NCBI RefSeq assembly: GCF_000300195.1
Contig: NZ_AMQH01000004.1
Coordinates: 62,001 to 126,000, forward strand
Direction of reading: 5' to 3'
DNA: 64,000 nt
Source: Clostridium tunisiense TJ
GTDB taxonomy: Bacteria > Bacillota > Clostridia > Clostridiales > Clostridiaceae
The notes beneath the pieces are model-generated. The model made no database searches, was not told the DNA's origin, and saw nothing but the letters and a program-made list of their open reading frames with translations. Of this stretch, positions 33,542-42,845 are shown in pieces (positions within the stretch are counted from its first letter, which is position 1; each line of letters opens with the position of its first letter). Made by a program: the position numbers and the translations under genes.

Positions 33542-34030
33542 ATGACAGTAAGGTTAGAAAATATTGATGAGGTAAGAAGAAGAGCAAATGTGAGTTATGA
33601 GGATGCAAAAGCTGCATTAGAAATGTGTAATGATGATATAGTTGAAGCTTTAGTATATTTAGAAAGAGAAAAGAAATTTAAAACTAGCGCTCAATATGAA
33701 GAAAGACCATCTTTATGGGATAAATTTAAAGCTCTTGTGAAGAAGGGAAACAATACATCTTTCATAATAAGAAAGAGAGAAAATACAATTTTCAGTATGC
33801 CAGTAACAGCAGCAGTTATCATTACAATTATTGCACCATATTTAACTGTTATAGGAGTATTAAGTGCTTTCTTTACAGGTCATAGAGTTAAGTTTCAAGG
33901 TAAAAATGGAGATTGTACAGGGGTAAACAGTGTTTTTGATAAAGTAGCAAATACTGTTGACAATGTTAAAAAGGACTTTTCAGAGAATAAAGCTGCTACA
34001 CCTGAAAATGGAAATGAGAATAACATCTAA
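33542..34030 (+). CDS. DUF4342 protein with N-terminal UBA/TS-N-like domain (copy 2)
   Basis: A 162-residue paralogue of the gene at 28452: identical UBA/TS-N-like helices at residues 1-40, a diverged basic linker (WDKFKALVKKGNNTSFIIRK), the hydrophobic DUF4342 segment (PVTAAVIITIIAPYLTVIGV) and an identical block HRVKFQGKNGDCTGVNSVFD with one change. The 5' operator is the same. It lies just upstream of the two-component system, separated by a terminator. Confidence 0.85.
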   Translation: MTVRLENIDEVRRRANVSYEDAKAALEMCNDDIVEALVYLEREKKFKTSAQYEERPSLWDKFKALVKKGNNTSFIIRKRENTIFSMPVTAAVIITIIAPYLTVIGVLSAFFTGHRVKFQGKNGDCTGVNSVFDKVANTVDNVKKDFSENKAATPENGNENNI

Positions 34031-34035
34031 TTAAG

Positions 34036-34064
34036 TGACCTACATGGTAAATGTAGGTCATTTC
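34036..34064 (+). terminator. Terminator after DUF4342 gene 2
   Basis: TGACCTACAT (34036-34045) pairs perfectly with ATGTAGGTCA (34051-34060) around GGTAA, followed by TTT. Confidence 0.8.
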
Positions 34065-34249
34065 CATATATCCACTACAGTAAATTTAAAGTATAATTAT
34101 TAGTGTAAGTTTTTGTGTTCAATGTATTATAAATAAAAATGAAAATAACATTATATATTGTGGTTTAAGCTATAGATTATTGGTAATAGTTAGTTTTGTA
34201 GCAGAACCAGAATAAAAATTTATTATAAAACTGTAGTGGAGGATTTAAC

Positions 34250-34939
34250 ATGGCAGGGCAAAGAATTTTAATTGTAGAGGATGAAGTTAAAATTGCTCGT
34301 TTTGTAGAGCTAGAACTTAAATATGAGGGGTACTTGGTGGAACAAGCTCATGATGGTAGAGAAGGGCTAGAAAAAGCTCTTTCAGGAGGCTTTGATTTAA
34401 TTATTTTAGATATCATGCTACCTTCTTTAAATGGTATTGAGGTTTTAAGAAGACTTAGACAAAGCTCTGAAGTCCCTGTAATAATGCTTACAGCTAAGGA
34501 TGATATTATGGATAAGGTTATGGGACTTGATAATGGAGCGGATGATTATGTAACAAAGCCCTTTGCTATCGAAGAGCTTCTTGCTAGAATTAGAGTAGCT
34601 TTAAAGAGAAAGAAAGTAGAAGAAGCCGCTTCATCAGTTTTAAAGTTGGAAAATCTTTCTATTGATTTAGAAAAGCATACGGCCTCTTACAATAAGGATT
34701 TAATAGATTTAACTAAAAGAGAATTTGACCTATTAGTGTATCTTTTAAAGAACAAAAATATCGCACTTTCAAGGGATAAGATTCTTGAAGCTGTATGGGA
34801 GTTTGATTACTTTGGAGATACTAATGTGGTAGATGTATATATTAGATATTTAAGAAGTAAAATTGACGATAAATATAATAGAAAGTTTATTCACACCATT
34901 AGAGGGGTGGGATATATGTTAAAGTATGAAGAAAGATAA
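34250..34939 (+). CDS. OmpR/PhoB-family response regulator
   Basis: A 229-residue regulator: receiver domain (1-120) with the acidic pair VEDE, phosphoacceptor Asp in FDLIILDIMLPSLNG, a TAKDD switch segment and the conserved Lys in YVTKPF. A winged-helix DNA-binding domain (130-229) carries DLTKREFDLLVYLLKN and RGVGYMLKYEE. It overlaps the kinase gene by 14 nt, so they are translated together. Its proposed targets are the paired 11-bp repeat promoters of the DUF4342 genes, because such repeats suit head-to-tail dimers of this family. Confidence 0.93.
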   Translation: MAGQRILIVEDEVKIARFVELELKYEGYLVEQAHDGREGLEKALSGGFDLIILDIMLPSLNGIEVLRRLRQSSEVPVIMLTAKDDIMDKVMGLDNGADDYVTKPFAIEELLARIRVALKRKKVEEAASSVLKLENLSIDLEKHTASYNKDLIDLTKREFDLLVYLLKNKNIALSRDKILEAVWEFDYFGDTNVVDVYIRYLRSKIDDKYNRKFIHTIRGVGYMLKYEER

Positions 34940-36173
34940 TGAATTAAAAATCTTAATAAAAGAAGCAGTTTTAGGTGTTTTTAAAATTCTTATGAGTTTA
35001 ATTGGACTTCTTCCAAAGCTATTTGTAAAGGGTCTTCAATATATAAATGACAGACTCCGTTTTTCTATAAGCTTTAAAATCACTACTTTTTATGTTTTCA
35101 TTTTTTCTACTTTATTAATTCTTTCAAATGCCATGGTGGTAGGTGGATTTTTATATTTTATTCAGCAACATGCAACAAACATAGCTGCTGATGGAAGTAA
35201 GGTTTATATCAGCTTTATACAAAATACTGTAGAGGTAAGTCCGTATATTGGTATTATTCTTGCCATTACTATAATATCAGATGTTGTTTTGCTGTTAATA
35301 TTAATACCAATTGGGGGTAGGGTTAGTAAAAAGTTGCTACTTCCAGTAAAAAAAATGAATGAAACCATTGAGAATATATCTGCACAAGATTTAAATACTA
35401 GGCTCAATGTTAGTGGATCAAAGGATGAATTAAAGGATTTAGCTAAAACCTTTAATGATATGTTAGACAGACTTCAAAGAACCTATGAAGCTCAAAATCA
35501 GTTTGTATCTGATGCTTCTCATGAGTTGAGAACACCCATTGCCGTAATTCAAGGATATGCAAATCTATTAGATAGATGGGGAAAAGAAGATAAAGAAGTT
35601 CTAGATGAAGCCATCGTTGCTATAAAATCTGAAGCTGAGGCTATGAAAACCTTGGTTGAACAATTATTATTTTTAGCTAGAAGTGATAAGCATACCCAAA
35701 AGGTTGAAATGGTAGACTTTAAGGTAAATGAACTAATAGGAGAAGTAGTTAAAGAAACAAAATTAATTGCTCCTAAGCATAAGATTTTAAATATACATAA
35801 CGAAGAAATAATTATAAATGGTGATAGAAGTCTTTTAAAAGAAGCTTTAAGGGTTTTTATAGATAATAGTATAAAGTATACGGAAGAGCAGGGAGTTATA
35901 AAAATAAATTCCTATGTTAAGGGAAAAAAACTAGTATTAGAAGTAGAAGACACAGGTGCTGGTATATCCAAGGAGGATTTACCCTTTGTCTTTGATAGAT
36001 TTTATAGAGCTGATAAATCAAGGACTAAGGAAAGTGGAGGAACAGGTCTTGGATTATCTATAGCTAAGTGGATAATTATAAAGCACAAGGGGCAAATTGA
36101 AGTTCATAGCAAGGTTGGACATGGAACTAAAATAACAATCCTATTACCTTTGAAGGAAGATAATTCACAGTAA
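34926..36173 (+). CDS. Sensor histidine kinase (HAMP, HisKA, HATPase)
   Basis: A 415-residue membrane kinase, partner of the regulator upstream. Two membrane segments (about residues 52-77 and 99-122) enclose only about 20 extracytoplasmic residues, so it senses something in or at the membrane rather than with a large external domain. HAMP follows (GGRVSKKLLLPVKKMNETIE), then HisKA with the phosphorylated His in DASHELRTPIAVIQGYANLL, and HATPase boxes N (DNSIKYT), G1 (VEDTGAGIS), F and G2 (GGTGLGLSIAK). Envelope stress sensing is a reasonable inference from architecture and neighbours. Confidence 0.93.
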   Translation: MKKDNELKILIKEAVLGVFKILMSLIGLLPKLFVKGLQYINDRLRFSISFKITTFYVFIFSTLLILSNAMVVGGFLYFIQQHATNIAADGSKVYISFIQNTVEVSPYIGIILAITIISDVVLLLILIPIGGRVSKKLLLPVKKMNETIENISAQDLNTRLNVSGSKDELKDLAKTFNDMLDRLQRTYEAQNQFVSDASHELRTPIAVIQGYANLLDRWGKEDKEVLDEAIVAIKSEAEAMKTLVEQLLFLARSDKHTQKVEMVDFKVNELIGEVVKETKLIAPKHKILNIHNEEIIINGDRSLLKEALRVFIDNSIKYTEEQGVIKINSYVKGKKLVLEVEDTGAGISKEDLPFVFDRFYRADKSRTKESGGTGLGLSIAKWIIIKHKGQIEVHSKVGHGTKITILLPLKEDNSQ

Positions 36174-36243
36174 ATAGTGGCATAGCTTTAAAGTTTGTTG
36201 CAATTTATTTATGGTAAACTAAAATAATATATTGAAAAGTATA

Positions 36244-36283
36244 AGCTACTAACAAGGAAAAATTGTTGGTAGCTCTATTTTTT
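36244..36283 (+). terminator. Terminator of the two-component operon
   Basis: AGCTACTAACAA (36244-36255) pairs with TTGTTGGTAGCT (36263-36274), one G-T pair, followed by CTATTTTTT. Confidence 0.85.
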
Positions 36284-36766
36284 ATGCTTACTTTTATTAA
36301 GCTTTGAAAAAGTGAGTATGAATTCTTGCCATATAGAGAAAATTGTGAAGTAACATATCTATAATAGCCAATCGAAGATAGACTATTTTTAAATATTCCA
36401 TAAGAATTTGGTTTGCATGTTAATGAAAGGTTATTAAAGTTTACAGATTGTAAATATATATGGATTGAATATTTTAATAAGGTGTAAGTTGAGTATTTAT
36501 ATTTTAAATAGCTAGAAGAATATAATGTTATAAACATTTGTAATCGTATACTTATGTTAATAATTTAAAATTAAGTACAAACCGAGATGGAGCAACAGGT
36601 TTATCAAATTTGTTTTTGCTTATTTATAATTTGTTTAAAAATTCTATCGAAAAAATGAATAGGGTTTAGAGGAAAGATTGAAAAATGCAATTTCACATAA
36701 ATTTTCTACTATGCTAACATTACAAATTGTTGAGATAAATCTAAGGATTTATAAGGAGGAATTGAA
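36284..36766 (+). other. About 480-bp spacer before the oligopeptide transporter operon
   Basis: No gene or clear structure seen apart from the promoter-containing leader of the next operon. A minus-strand open frame here is low-complexity and is not supported. Confidence 0.4.
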
Positions 36767-38353
36767 ATGAAATTTAAAAGATTGCTATCTACACTTGTTG
36801 TGACTAGTATGCTATTTGCTGTTGGATGTGGAAGCAAGGCAGAAAGTCAAGGAACAAATACAGCTACTGAAAAACAAGTTGGAGGCTCAATTGCTATTGT
36901 AGTGGGTGGAGACCCAAATAGTTTAAACCCTTTGTTCTCTAGTGACAGAGTTTCAATGACAGTTAATAATACTCTATTTGCTCCACTTTATGTAGAAGAA
37001 AGTAATGGAGATTTGACTTATTTTCTTGCTGAAAGCTTAAAACCTTCAGAAGATAAGTTAACTTATAAGTTAGTTTTAAAAAACAATTTAAAATGGCATG
37101 ATGGACAGCCTATTACTGCTGATGATGTTGTGTTTACAATGGAAAAGATACTAGATAAAAGTCAAAATACTTTTTTAAGAGATTTATTTGTTTATAATGA
37201 CAAGGCTATTGAAGTTAAAAAAATAGATGATAAAACAGTGGAATTTAAATTACCAACAGTATCGTCTACTTTTATATCTTCTTTAACTCAAGTTTTACCG
37301 ATACCAAAGCACATTTACAATGGTGAAGCAGATTTAGCTAAAAGTGCTAAAAATGCAAACCCAATTGGCTCTGGGCCATTTAAGTTTAAGGAGCATAAAA
37401 AAGGTGAGAGTATTGTTTTAGAAAGATTTGATGATTATGTTGGAGGAAAACCAAGCTTAGACTCTGTAGTATATAGAATACTAGGTGATAATAATACTGC
37501 AAATATAGCATTACAAAATGGTGAAGTAGGAGCAAAATACATAACTCCAAATGATGTTGAGAATATGAAAGCTACAGGAAATCTTCAAGTTGAAACTTAC
37601 AATGAAGGTATGCTTGATAACTTAGTATTTTTACAACAGAACAATGAAGCTTTAAAGAATAAAGATGTAAGACAAGCTATTGCTTATGCTATCAACAAAG
37701 ATGAACTTATAAAGGCTGCCTATAAGTCTGAAGAGTTTGCAGCTAAGGCTTATTCAGTATTTACTCCAGATACAAAATACTATAGTGAAGAAGTAAATAA
37801 ATTTGATTTTAATGTAGAAAAAGCAAAAGAGCTATTAACTAAAGCTAAAGTAAAAGATTTAAAATTAAAATTAGGATATTCAAACAATAAAGGAACTTTA
37901 GAGTCAGAAGCTTTAATAATTCAACAAAATTTAAAAGAAATAGGAATAACTGTGGAACTTGTTCCAATGGAAAGAACTGCCTTTGTAGGAAAGTTATTTG
38001 ATCCTAAAAATAATAAGGAATTTGACTTAGCATTAAATGGCTATGTAATGGGTGTTGAACCAGATTCTTATAAAAGTGTGTTCGTTTCTGGACAACCATA
38101 TAATACAGGAGATTTTAAAAGTCCTAAAGTAGATGAGCTATTTGCAAAAGGTGCAGTAGAAACTGATCAAGCTAAGAGAGAGGCTATTTATAAAGAAATT
38201 CAACAAGTATTAGTAGATGATTTAGCAGTATATCCAATGGCTTATCCAAAATCAGTAGTGGCTATTGGAAAACAATATGGTGGAGTAAAAGATGCTAAGT
38301 TAGTTCCAATATTTATGTTTAGAGATTTATCTAAATTAAACATGCAAAAATAA
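36767..38353 (+). CDS. Opp/Dpp-type ABC transporter substrate-binding lipoprotein
   Basis: A 528-residue SBP_bac_5 family binder. Signal peptide with lipobox AVGC (cleaved before Cys22), a T/S/Q-rich linker, then the characteristic PNSLNPLFSSD, LAESLKPSEDKLTYKLVLKN, NLKWHDGQPITADDVVFTME and the distal PIGSGPFKFKEH and NKDVRQAIAYAINKDELI. It delivers oligopeptides, or related cationic ligands, to the permeases OppB/OppC encoded downstream. SD AAGGAGG. A stem-loop between it and the permease gene probably keeps its level above that of the other subunits. Confidence 0.93.
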   Translation: MKFKRLLSTLVVTSMLFAVGCGSKAESQGTNTATEKQVGGSIAIVVGGDPNSLNPLFSSDRVSMTVNNTLFAPLYVEESNGDLTYFLAESLKPSEDKLTYKLVLKNNLKWHDGQPITADDVVFTMEKILDKSQNTFLRDLFVYNDKAIEVKKIDDKTVEFKLPTVSSTFISSLTQVLPIPKHIYNGEADLAKSAKNANPIGSGPFKFKEHKKGESIVLERFDDYVGGKPSLDSVVYRILGDNNTANIALQNGEVGAKYITPNDVENMKATGNLQVETYNEGMLDNLVFLQQNNEALKNKDVRQAIAYAINKDELIKAAYKSEEFAAKAYSVFTPDTKYYSEEVNKFDFNVEKAKELLTKAKVKDLKLKLGYSNNKGTLESEALIIQQNLKEIGITVELVPMERTAFVGKLFDPKNNKEFDLALNGYVMGVEPDSYKSVFVSGQPYNTGDFKSPKVDELFAKGAVETDQAKREAIYKEIQQVLVDDLAVYPMAYPKSVVAIGKQYGGVKDAKLVPIFMFRDLSKLNMQK

Positions 38354-38390
38354 TTATTAGATGAACAAATATAGTTGCTAAAATTGAAAG

Positions 38391-38421
38391 AGTAGATGGG
38401 ATTCCCCCCCTCTACTTTTTT
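38391..38421 (+). terminator. Stem-loop between the binding-protein gene and the permease genes
   Basis: AGTAGA pairs with TCTACT around a GGG/CCC-rich interior, followed by TTTTTT. Placed 40 nt after the binding-protein stop inside an operon, it is likely a partial terminator or mRNA-stabilising hairpin that gives excess binding protein. Confidence 0.75.
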
Positions 38422-38520
38422 GCATGAAGGCAATTTAAGAGTTAAAGTTTAACAACTACATAAGGTTTGAGAAATTAAACATAATCTTAGAAGTTAAATA
38501 TATTTTAAGAGGTGAAGAGA

Positions 38521-39465
38521 ATGAAAAGTAATATAAAAAAGAGGCTATTCGAAGTTATTCCTATGGTTTTATTCATATCGGTAGTTTCTTTTATATTAAT
38601 GCAATTAGCACCAGGAGATCCAATTCAATCTTATATAACCCCTACAATGAGTCCAGAAGATGTGGAAAGGGTAAGGCATAACCTAGGATTAGATCAATCT
38701 ATTTTTATTCAGTACATCAATTGGATTAAAAATGCGGTTAAAGGAAATTTAGGATTTTCCTTAATAAATTATCAGCCAGTAACTGAGATTATCTTAGAAA
38801 AAATACCTGCAACATTAGGACTTATGGGATCAGCTCTATTACTTTCCTTAATTCTTGCTATTCCCTTAGGTCTTATTGCTGCTTACTATAGAAATTCCAT
38901 GATAGATAAAGTACTAAATGTTATGTCTTATATTGGCATATCAATCCCAAGCTTTTGGTTTGCCATTATTTTAATATATATCTTTTCTGTTAAATTTCGA
39001 TTACTTCCAAGTGTAGGAATGAGAACTATAGGAGTAAATTCAACTTTAGATGTGATAAGGCATGGTATACTTCCATGTATTGTACTTAGTTTTTCTAACT
39101 TATCAGTTTACATGAGATACATTAGATCCAGTACTATAAGCCAATTGGAGGAGGATTATGTAGTAACTCAATATGCTTATGGAGCAAGCACTAAGAAGGT
39201 ATTATTTAAACATGTATTTAAAAACACATTGCTTCCTGTAATTACTATATTGGGGATGTCTCTTCCGCAATTAATAAGTGGAGCATTTATTACGGAAACA
39301 GTATTTGGCTGGCCTGGTATGGGGCAATTAGGGATAAAATCTATATTTAGCTTTGATTACCCTGTTATTATGGGTATAACTATATTTTCTTCACTAATGT
39401 TGATTTTAGGAAATTTAATAGCAGATGTTTTATATGCAAAAGTTGATCCAAGGATTAAAAATTAG
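38521..39465 (+). CDS. Oligopeptide ABC transporter permease (OppB/DppB type)
   Basis: A 314-residue inner-membrane permease with six hydrophobic segments. Expected landmarks: APGDPIQSYI near the N-terminus, LGLDQSIFIQYINWIKN, and the EAA loop region around YAYGASTKKVLFKHVFKNTL with the ending FGWPGMGQLGIKSI. ATG 38521 follows AGAGGTGAA. It pairs with the next gene to form the translocation channel. Confidence 0.92.
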   Translation: MKSNIKKRLFEVIPMVLFISVVSFILMQLAPGDPIQSYITPTMSPEDVERVRHNLGLDQSIFIQYINWIKNAVKGNLGFSLINYQPVTEIILEKIPATLGLMGSALLLSLILAIPLGLIAAYYRNSMIDKVLNVMSYIGISIPSFWFAIILIYIFSVKFRLLPSVGMRTIGVNSTLDVIRHGILPCIVLSFSNLSVYMRYIRSSTISQLEEDYVVTQYAYGASTKKVLFKHVFKNTLLPVITILGMSLPQLISGAFITETVFGWPGMGQLGIKSIFSFDYPVIMGITIFSSLMLILGNLIADVLYAKVDPRIKN

Positions 39466-39480
39466 GATGGAGGTGAAATA

Positions 39481-40326
39481 ATGAAGGGTAGAAAGTTGGA
39501 GAATTTAAAAATACAGCTCAGGGAAAATAAACTAGGATTAGTAGCAATTTTTATAGTTATTGTCTTTGTAGTAGCAGCTAGTCTTGCCTTTTTAGCTCCT
39601 TATGACCCTAATAAGGTTGAAGTAACTAAAGGATTATTAAAACCAAGTGGAACCCATTTTTTTGGAACTGATAATTTAGGAAGAGATTATTTTACTAGAG
39701 CACTATATGGTGGTAGGATTTCTTTAACGGTAGGATTAATGTCCATGATAATTTCTGTGGTTATTGGCACTGTTGTAGGCGCAATAAGTGGTTATTTTGG
39801 TGGGAAACTTGATAACATCATCATGAGAGTCATTGACATATTAATGTGCATTCCTACTTTCTTTCTTATTTTGATAATAAATTCTTATTTAGAACCAGGA
39901 ATAAAGAATGTAATTCTTGTCATTGGTTTTTTAAGTTGGATGAGTATAGCTAGAATTGTTAGAGCGGAAACTCTTTCAGTAAAGGAGAGAGAGTATGTAC
40001 TATATTCTAAGGTGTCAGGGGAAACCCCAGCGAAAATTATAATAAAGCACATAATCCCAAGTATTATTCCCACAGTAATAGTAACAGCAACTATTAATAT
40101 TGCTTCTGCAATATTAATGGAATCTTCGCTTAGCTTCTTAGGCCTTGGAGTTCAGCAGCCTAATGCTTCTTGGGGGAGCATGTTAAAGGATGCACAAGGA
40201 TATATTGCAAATGCAGCTTATCTTTCCATTTTTCCAGGGGTATTAATACTTTTAACAGTGCTTAGTTTTAATGTTCTAGGCGATATATTGAGATCTGCTT
40301 TTGAACCAAAGGCAAATAAGAGATAA
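39481..40326 (+). CDS. Oligopeptide ABC transporter permease (OppC/DppC type)
   Basis: A 281-residue permease of the OppC class: N-terminal helix (LVAIFIVIVFVVAASLAFLA), the YDPNKVEV and HFFGTDNLGRDYFTRALYGG segment, and the EAA motif around YSKVSGETPAKIIIKHIIP. It closes with GVQQPNASWGSMLKD. SD GGAGGTG; 15 nt after the OppB gene. Confidence 0.92.
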   Translation: MKGRKLENLKIQLRENKLGLVAIFIVIVFVVAASLAFLAPYDPNKVEVTKGLLKPSGTHFFGTDNLGRDYFTRALYGGRISLTVGLMSMIISVVIGTVVGAISGYFGGKLDNIIMRVIDILMCIPTFFLILIINSYLEPGIKNVILVIGFLSWMSIARIVRAETLSVKEREYVLYSKVSGETPAKIIIKHIIPSIIPTVIVTATINIASAILMESSLSFLGLGVQQPNASWGSMLKDAQGYIANAAYLSIFPGVLILLTVLSFNVLGDILRSAFEPKANKR

Positions 40327-40415
40327 GAGCTTAGTTATAGTATGAAATAAGTTTTCTACTTAGAAAAGGCTTTAAGAAAGTCATTGGTAGAATTTTACTA
40401 AAATGAGGTGAAGAT

Positions 40416-41408
40416 ATGTGGCAACAGATATTAGAAGTAAAGAATCTCAAAACCTCCTTTTTTACTCATAAAGGAGAAGTGGAAGCTATTAGAGGAATAG
40501 ATTTTTCTATAAATAAAGGAGAAATAGTAGGACTTGTAGGTGAATCAGGTAGTGGTAAAAGTGTTACTTCAAAGTCTATTATGGGGCTAATAAGAAAACC
40601 AGGTGAGATAGTTTCAGGTGAAATAGTGTTTAATGGGGAAGATTTAATTAAAAAATCTCAAAAGGAAATGATGAAAATTAGGGGTAAGAAAATATCTATG
40701 ATATTTCAAGATCCTATGACGGCCTTAAATCCAGTTTATACCATAGGGCAGCAAATAACAGAAGTTATTACAAGACATGAAGGTCTTACTAAGGAAAAAA
40801 GCAGAGAAAAAGCAATAGAAATGCTAAGAATAGTTGGAATTCCTTCTCCAGAAAAAAGGATAGATAATTATCCCCATGAGTTTAGTGGGGGCATGAGGCA
40901 AAGGGCGCTTATTGCAATGGCAATAAGTTGTGAACCAGATTTACTTATTGCGGATGAGCCCACTACTGCACTTGATGTGACTATACAAGCACAAATCCTT
41001 AAATTAATTAAGAAACTTAAGGATAAAAATGTAAACTCTTCTGTACTATTAATAACTCATGACCTAGGTGTAGTGGCTGAAACCTGTAATAAGGTTATGG
41101 TTATGTATGGGGGAATGATTATGGAAGAAGGTACAGTAAATCAGATATTTCATAATCCAAAACATCCTTATACCATAGGGCTATTAAGCTCAATACCTAA
41201 AGGAGTAGATGGAGAAAAGGAAAGATTGGTTCCCATTGAAGGCACCCCTCCAAGTTTAATAAATCCACCCAAAGGTTGCCCTTTTAAGGATAGATGCATA
41301 AAAGCTATAGATATATGTAAGGATAAATGTCCTTCTTACTTTCATATAGAAGAAGAACATAGAGCTATGTGCTGGCTATTAGGTAGTAACAAAGACTATG
41401 AAAAATAA
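40416..41408 (+). CDS. Oligopeptide ABC transporter ATP-binding protein (OppD/DppD type)
   Basis: A 330-residue ATPase: Walker [11 protein letters not shown]-loop IFQDPM, ABC signature FSGGMRQR, Walker [15 protein letters not shown]-loop THDLGV. The C-terminal oligopeptide domain has [19 protein letters not shown], with the cysteine pattern that holds an iron-sulfur cluster in several OppD/DppD proteins. SD GAGGTGA. It forms a heterodimer with the next protein. Confidence 0.93.
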   Translation: MWQQILEVKNLKTSFFTHKGEVEAIRGIDFSINKGEIVGLVGESGSGKSVTSKSIMGLIRKPGEIVSGEIVFNGEDLIKKSQKEMMKIRGKKISMIFQDPMTALNPVYTIGQQITEVITRHEGLTKEKSREKAIEMLRIVGIPSPEKRIDNYPHEFSGGMRQRALIAMAISCEPDLLIADEPTTALDVTIQAQILKLIKKLKDKNVNSSVLLITHDLGVVAETCNKVMVMYGGMIMEEGTVNQIFHNPKHPYTIGLLSSIPKGVDGEKERLVPIEGTPPSLINPPKGCPFKDRCIKAIDICKDKCPSYFHIEEEHRAMCWLLGSNKDYEK

Positions 41409-41421
41409 GTAGGTGAAAAGA

Positions 41422-42396
41422 ATGAGCGATGACACATTAATAGAAGTGAAAAATTTAAAAAAGTATTTTTCTATAGAACAAGGGATTTTTAAAAAGACAA
41501 AACAGTATGTAAAGGCTGTGGATGATGTAAGTTTTCACATAAAAAAGGGTGAAACTTTAGGATTAGTTGGTGAATCAGGTTGTGGAAAATCTACTTTAGG
41601 AAGAACACTAACAAGACTTTATGAGCCTACTGGGGGAGAAATAATTTTTAGTGGTAACGAAATAGGATCAATGAAGGAAAGGGAGTTAAAAGAATTTAGA
41701 AAAAGAATGCAGGTTATATTCCAAGATCCTTACGCATCACTAAATCCTAATATGACTGTAAAACAAATTATTTCAGAACCAATGGACATTCACAATATAT
41801 ATAAATCTAAGGAAAAAGAAGAAATGGTATATGAACTTTTAGAAAAGGTTGGATTAAATAAGGACTTTGCAAATAGATATCCTCATGAATTTAGTGGAGG
41901 ACAAAGACAACGTCTTGGAATTGCTAGAGCACTATCGGTAAAACCAGAGTTTATCTTTTGCGATGAACCAATATCTGCCTTAGATGTTTCTGTACAAGCC
42001 CAAGTAATAAATTTATTAGAAGATTTACAAAGTGACCTTGGGATAACTTACTTATTCATTGCCCATGACCTTTCCATGGTTAGACACATATCTAATAGAA
42101 TTGGAGTTATGTATTTAGGGAAATTAGTGGAAATTGGTGAAGCAGAAGAAGTTTATAAAAATCCCATACACCCATATACTAAGGCATTGCTTTCTTCTAT
42201 TCCTATACCAGACCCAGATTTATCCTTAAAAACTGAAAGGGAAATTTTAATAGGAGATGTGCCAAGTCCGTTGAATCCACCTTCTGGTTGCAGATTCAGG
42301 ACAAGATGTAAGTACGCAACAAAGAGATGTAAAGAAGAAGAACCCATAATGAGACCTATGGGAAATGGTCATAGTGTAGCTTGTCATGTAGTGTAA
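41422..42396 (+). CDS. Oligopeptide ABC transporter ATP-binding protein (OppF/DppF type)
   Basis: A 324-residue ATPase with Walker A GESGCGKST, Q-loop VIFQDPYASLNP, signature FSGGQRQRLG, Walker B FIFCDEPISALDV and the C-terminal GCRFRTRCKYATKRCKEEEP cysteine set. ATG 41422 follows AGGTGA by 5 nt; the in-frame GTG at 41413 overlaps that SD. Last gene of the operon. Confidence 0.93.
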   Translation: MSDDTLIEVKNLKKYFSIEQGIFKKTKQYVKAVDDVSFHIKKGETLGLVGESGCGKSTLGRTLTRLYEPTGGEIIFSGNEIGSMKERELKEFRKRMQVIFQDPYASLNPNMTVKQIISEPMDIHNIYKSKEKEEMVYELLEKVGLNKDFANRYPHEFSGGQRQRLGIARALSVKPEFIFCDEPISALDVSVQAQVINLLEDLQSDLGITYLFIAHDLSMVRHISNRIGVMYLGKLVEIGEAEEVYKNPIHPYTKALLSSIPIPDPDLSLKTEREILIGDVPSPLNPPSGCRFRTRCKYATKRCKEEEPIMRPMGNGHSVACHVV

Positions 42397-42495
42397 TTTT
42401 CATGGATAAAAATACTTCTCAAAATTCATACTATAACTGATGAAAATATTATGTTTAAAAAGCTATAAAAGTTATTGTATGGAAGGAGATTTACT

Positions 42496-42699
42496 ATGGA
42501 AAACGCGCATTATAATGTTTCAGGTATGGCAAACTCACAAAGCAAAACGCAACTTCACAATGCATTAGAAAAAATGCAGGGAGTTCAACAAATTGCTATA
42601 GACCTTTCTAGAGGAACTGTTGAGGTTGAATATAACTCACCAGCAAGTTCAGAGCAAATAAAGGCTTGCATTGAGAATACAGGCTATTCTGTGGAATAA
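42496..42699 (+). CDS. HMA-fold (heavy-metal-associated) small protein lacking the CxxC motif
   Basis: A 67-residue protein with the ferredoxin-like pattern of HMA domains (CopZ/ATX1 size): YNVSGMANSQSK, LHNALEKMQGVQQIAIDLSR, GTVEVEYNSPASSEQIKACI and ENTGYSVE. In metal chaperones the loop after strand 1 is GMxCxxC; here it is GMANSQS, with both cysteines replaced by N and S. It therefore cannot bind copper in the standard way. ATG 42496 follows AAGGAG. It could be a relic, a partner in protein binding, or bind another ligand. Confidence 0.75.
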   Translation: MENAHYNVSGMANSQSKTQLHNALEKMQGVQQIAIDLSRGTVEVEYNSPASSEQIKACIENTGYSVE

Positions 42700-42718
42700 T
42701 GTTTTATAATCAATTAGA

Positions 42719-42753
42719 ACCATACGGCAACAATAAAAGGCTGTATGGTTTTT
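42719..42753 (+). terminator. Terminator after the HMA-fold gene
   Basis: ACCATACGGC (42719-42728) pairs with GCTGTATGGT (42740-42749), one mismatch-free G-T contact, then TTTTC. An open frame across it is not a gene. Confidence 0.8.
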
Positions 42754-42845
42754 CATTTATAATAAGGTATTTATTAAAGAAAATAATCCGTGATATAATT
42801 AGATGCAGAAAAGATACTAGATTCATAGAATATACTATGTATTAT

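Noticed and set aside
36205..36537. Minus-strand open frame of 110 codons
   Set aside because: It spans the two-component terminator, is Y/S/N-rich low complexity and has no SD or family pattern.
40325..40415. Possible tenth copy of the dispersed repeat before the OppD gene (AAAGGCTTTAAGAAAGTC)
   Set aside because: Only one block matches and the pairing and end blocks are absent, so it was not counted.
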